A stretch of DNA of 24,075 nucleotides, from NCBI GenBank assembly GCA_002405485.1, contig DHLW01000159.1:6929-31003 (forward strand), given 5' to 3'. The notes beneath the pieces were generated by a model, which was not told the DNA's origin, searched no databases, and worked only from the letters and a program-made list of their open reading frames with translations. Below, one piece after another: positions 22,167 through 24,075 of this stretch (the stretch's first letter is position 1; every line of letters begins with the position of its first letter). Source of the stretch: Phycisphaerales bacterium UBA4658 (lineage in GTDB: Bacteria; Planctomycetota; Phycisphaerae; Phycisphaerales; UBA1924). The position numbers were made by a program, and so were the translations under genes.

Positions 22167-23837
22167 TCAACGCCCGAAGGCCTGCTCCGCCACATCGATG
22201 GCGCGGGCGAGGGCCGCGGCTTTGTTCACGGTCTCCTCATACTCCGGCTCGGCGACCGAATCGGCGACGATCCCGCCCGCGGCCTGCAGGTGATACACCC
22301 ACGTGCCGTCCGCCGCCCGCTGCGCCAGCGGCACGACCATCGTCCGCAGCGCAAGGGCGATGTCCATGTCCCCGTCCAGGCCCACATAGCCCATGCCACC
22401 GCCATACGGCCCTCGGCGGATCGGCTCCAGCTCGTCGATGATCTGCATCGCCCGGATCTTCGGCGCTCCGGAGATCGTCCCCACTGGCAGCGCCGCCCGG
22501 AGCGCATCCCAGCAATCCAGCCCCTCCCGCAGCGCGCCCGTCACCGTCGACGAAATGTGCATCACGTGGCTGTAGCGCTCGATCGCCAGCGTCGTCGGAA
22601 GCGCGATCGACCCCGGCCGCGCAACCTTGCCCACGTCGTTGCGGCCAAGGTCCACGAGCATGACATGCTCGGCAAGCTCCTTGGGATCGCTGAGCAGATC
22701 GCGCTCCAGGGCGGCGTCCTCTTCCGGCGTGCTCCCGCGCTTGCGCGTGCCCGCCAGCGGACGATTGGTCACGATCCGGTCTCCCACCGCACCGCCCGCA
22801 CCGGGCTGCCTCCGCACGCGGCAGAGAATCTCCGGGCTCGACGCGACCAGGATGCACCCCTCGCACTGCATGTAGACCATGTATGGACTGGGGTTCACCG
22901 CCCGCAGCGCGCGATACACATCGAACGGGTCCGCCGCGCTTCGCCGCTCGAAACGCTGACCAAGCACCACCTGAAAGATGTCCCCCGCTCGGATGTACTC
23001 CTTGGCCCTGGCCAGCATCGCGGCGTGCTCGGCCCGGGTGAGGTTGCTGCTGATCGGCCCGGCCCGCACCGCCGCCCCGGCGCCCGGCATGCGCCCCGAG
23101 GACATCGGCTCCGAGTGCGTCTTGAGTTCCACGATCCGCCTATCGATCGACCGCACCGCCTCCGCGTGCAGCTCCGCGATCCGCGCGTCGCTCGCGTCGG
23201 CGGGAATCTCCAGCAGCTTGACCACGTGCACAAGCTTGTCCACGTGATCAAACACCACCACACCGTCGTAATACGCCAGATGCACGTCCGGCAAGCCGCG
23301 ATCGTCCCTGGGCGCGCTGCCCCAACCGAGTTTCTCCGGCTCGGCGTAGCGCACGCTGTCATACGACGCGTATCCCACCCAGCCGCCCAGAAAGCACCTG
23401 GGCAGCCCCGCGCTCCCGCGAACCCCGCCGCCGCCTCGCTCGGGCATGACCAGCACGAACCCCGACGACATCCGCCGTGCCGTCTCCAGCGGATCGCTCT
23501 CCACGCGTTGGCTGATCTCCGGCTGACCGTTCCGCTGAACCCGATGATCGCGCAGGCGTACCGTGTGCTGATGCGCGACGATCTCCAGCGCCGGCTGGGC
23601 ACCCAGAATCGAGTGGCGACCCTGACGCTCCCCGCCCTCGACCGACTCCAGCAGGAACGACGGCGCCGTCCGCGCATCGGGTGCGACCAGGCGGCGATAG
23701 GCCAGCACCGGCGTGAGCTGGTCGTCCAGCAAACTCGCGCACACCGGGATCACCAGCGTCGCGCCTGCCGACAGATCGCCCGCCCGCAACCGCTTGCGGA
23801 CCAGCTCCACGCACTGCTCTTGGTTGGGATACGCCAT
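22167..23837 (-). CDS. trpE: Anthranilate synthase component I
   Basis: First enzyme of tryptophan synthesis (chorismate to anthranilate, with the glutaminase TrpG), 556 residues. The N-terminal domain has LLES (62-65) in FLLESVEGGERQGRHSILG, the tryptophan feedback site of TrpE. The catalytic part contains AKEYIRAGDIFQVVLGQRFE, NPSPYMVYMQ, NRPLAGTRKRG, ELAEHVMLVDLGRNDVGKV, SHVMHISSTVTG and GTISGAPKIRAMQIIDELEP, all normal for chorismate-binding enzymes. PabB is less likely because of the LLESVEGG motif. TrpG is not in the window. ATG 23837 starts MAYPNQEQCVELV; a longer frame to 23966 runs into the divergent gene. A TAGCAT box (23846-23851, minus strand) eight bases before the ATG suggests a nearly leaderless message. 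No trp leader peptide or attenuator is seen. Confidence 0.95.
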   Translation of the reverse strand: MAYPNQEQCVELVRKRLRAGDLSAGATLVIPVCASLLDDQLTPVLAYRRLVAPDARTAPSFLLESVEGGERQGRHSILGAQPALEIVAHQHTVRLRDHRVQRNGQPEISQRVESDPLETARRMSSGFVLVMPERGGGGVRGSAGLPRCFLGGWVGYASYDSVRYAEPEKLGWGSAPRDDRGLPDVHLAYYDGVVVFDHVDKLVHVVKLLEIPADASDARIAELHAEAVRSIDRRIVELKTHSEPMSSGRMPGAGAAVRAGPISSNLTRAEHAAMLARAKEYIRAGDIFQVVLGQRFERRSAADPFDVYRALRAVNPSPYMVYMQCEGCILVASSPEILCRVRRQPGAGGAVGDRIVTNRPLAGTRKRGSTPEEDAALERDLLSDPKELAEHVMLVDLGRNDVGKVARPGSIALPTTLAIERYSHVMHISSTVTGALREGLDCWDALRAALPVGTISGAPKIRAMQIIDELEPIRRGPYGGGMGYVGLDGDMDIALALRTMVVPLAQRAADGTWVYHLQAAGGIVADSVAEPEYEETVNKAAALARAIDVAEQAFGR

Positions 23838-23889
23838 GCGGAATGATGCTAGAACCCACCGCCCCGCTGAATCGCACGATCTCCCGCGG

Positions 23890-24075
23890 ATGCGCGTCGC
23901 CGCATCGTCCGTGCGGACTTCTCGGCCGATTTCCCGGGCGCTTGCCGCGCTGCTCTGTTCCGGCACGCTCCTGCTCCCTCCTGCGCTCGGCGCTCAGCCG
24001 CAGACGCCCATCCCACCCGCCGCCGACTCCGCCAACCCGCCAGCCCCTCCCCCAACCCCCACGACTCCCGCTTCG
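23890..24075 (+). CDS. Secreted Pro-rich protein, N-terminal 62 residues (runs off right edge)
   Basis: From ATG 23890 the plus-strand frame is open to the last base of the window. It begins MRVAASSVRTSRPISRALAA, followed by a hydrophobic core (LLCSGTLLLPPALGA) and an Ala-x-Ala-like LGAQ cleavage site near residue 36, which fits a Sec signal peptide. What follows is a Pro/Ala/Thr-rich linker (PPAPPPTPTTPAS) of a kind often seen ahead of a periplasmic or surface domain. It diverges from trpE, with 52 bases between the starts. The function lies in the part not shown. Confidence 0.65.
   Translation, partial: MRVAASSVRTSRPISRALAALLCSGTLLLPPALGAQPQTPIPPAADSANPPAPPPTPTTPAS

Noticed and set aside
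22290..23846. A 518-codon open frame on the plus strand
   Set aside because: It is antisense to trpE and has the Arg/His-rich composition of a shadow frame.

Overview
The window is GC-rich, densely packed, almost wholly protein-coding DNA that looks like chromosome of a planctomycete, most likely of the class Phycisphaerae. The lineage is inferred from three things: the CxxCGYxLxxL...CPECG zinc-ribbon signature in two separate membrane or unknown proteins, a prepilin-like protein with an FTLVE N-terminus, and the style of the DnaE (PDIDIDLCQNGR). No rRNA, tRNA, insertion sequence, integrase or CRISPR array was seen.

Layout. 1-1611 (-): 5' part of dnaE, interrupted in frame by a nested palindromic element. 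1612-2071: non-coding stretch ending in a strong intrinsic terminator just before a small membrane protein gene (2072-2386). 2389-5184 (-): apparent operon of CPBP protease, MlaF-like ABC ATPase and a class-IV aminotransferase (PabC-like) that lacks the usual PLP-nitrogen glutamate. 5279-6160: PilZ-like protein convergent with an ABM-type lipoprotein. 6311-9001 (+): lptB, then an isolated nuoG. 9022-9150: a leader that can fold either into a long closed junction or into an intrinsic terminator, upstream of a two-domain protein (P-loop kinase-like plus deoxyribosyltransferase-like). 10532-14001 (+): zinc-ribbon protein, pseudopilin, small membrane proteins and a DUF4870 protein. 14062-15930: HIT hydrolase (-), CBS pair (+), small two-TM protein (-). 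16025-17503 (-): class-A beta-lactamase-like hydrolase.

17573-21031 (+) is the most unusual locus. A ketosynthase-like protein that has lost all four catalytic residues (chain-length-factor-like) is followed by three consecutive hairpins, an RGG-tailed degenerate GxxExxY protein, and a catalytically complete ketosynthase. This is a KS-beta / KS-alpha pair with an unexpected middle partner and no carrier protein in view. 21051-22136 is an RlmI-type methyltransferase beginning in C8 tracts, convergent with trpE (22167-23837, -). A secreted Pro-rich protein begins at 23890 and runs off the right edge.

The main candidates for something undescribed are the ketosynthase-GxxExxY-ketosynthase locus, the switch-like leader at 9022-9150 with its kinase/transferase-like gene, and the palindromic element inside dnaE. 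All structures and family calls were made by eye. No folding, alignment or database search was run.
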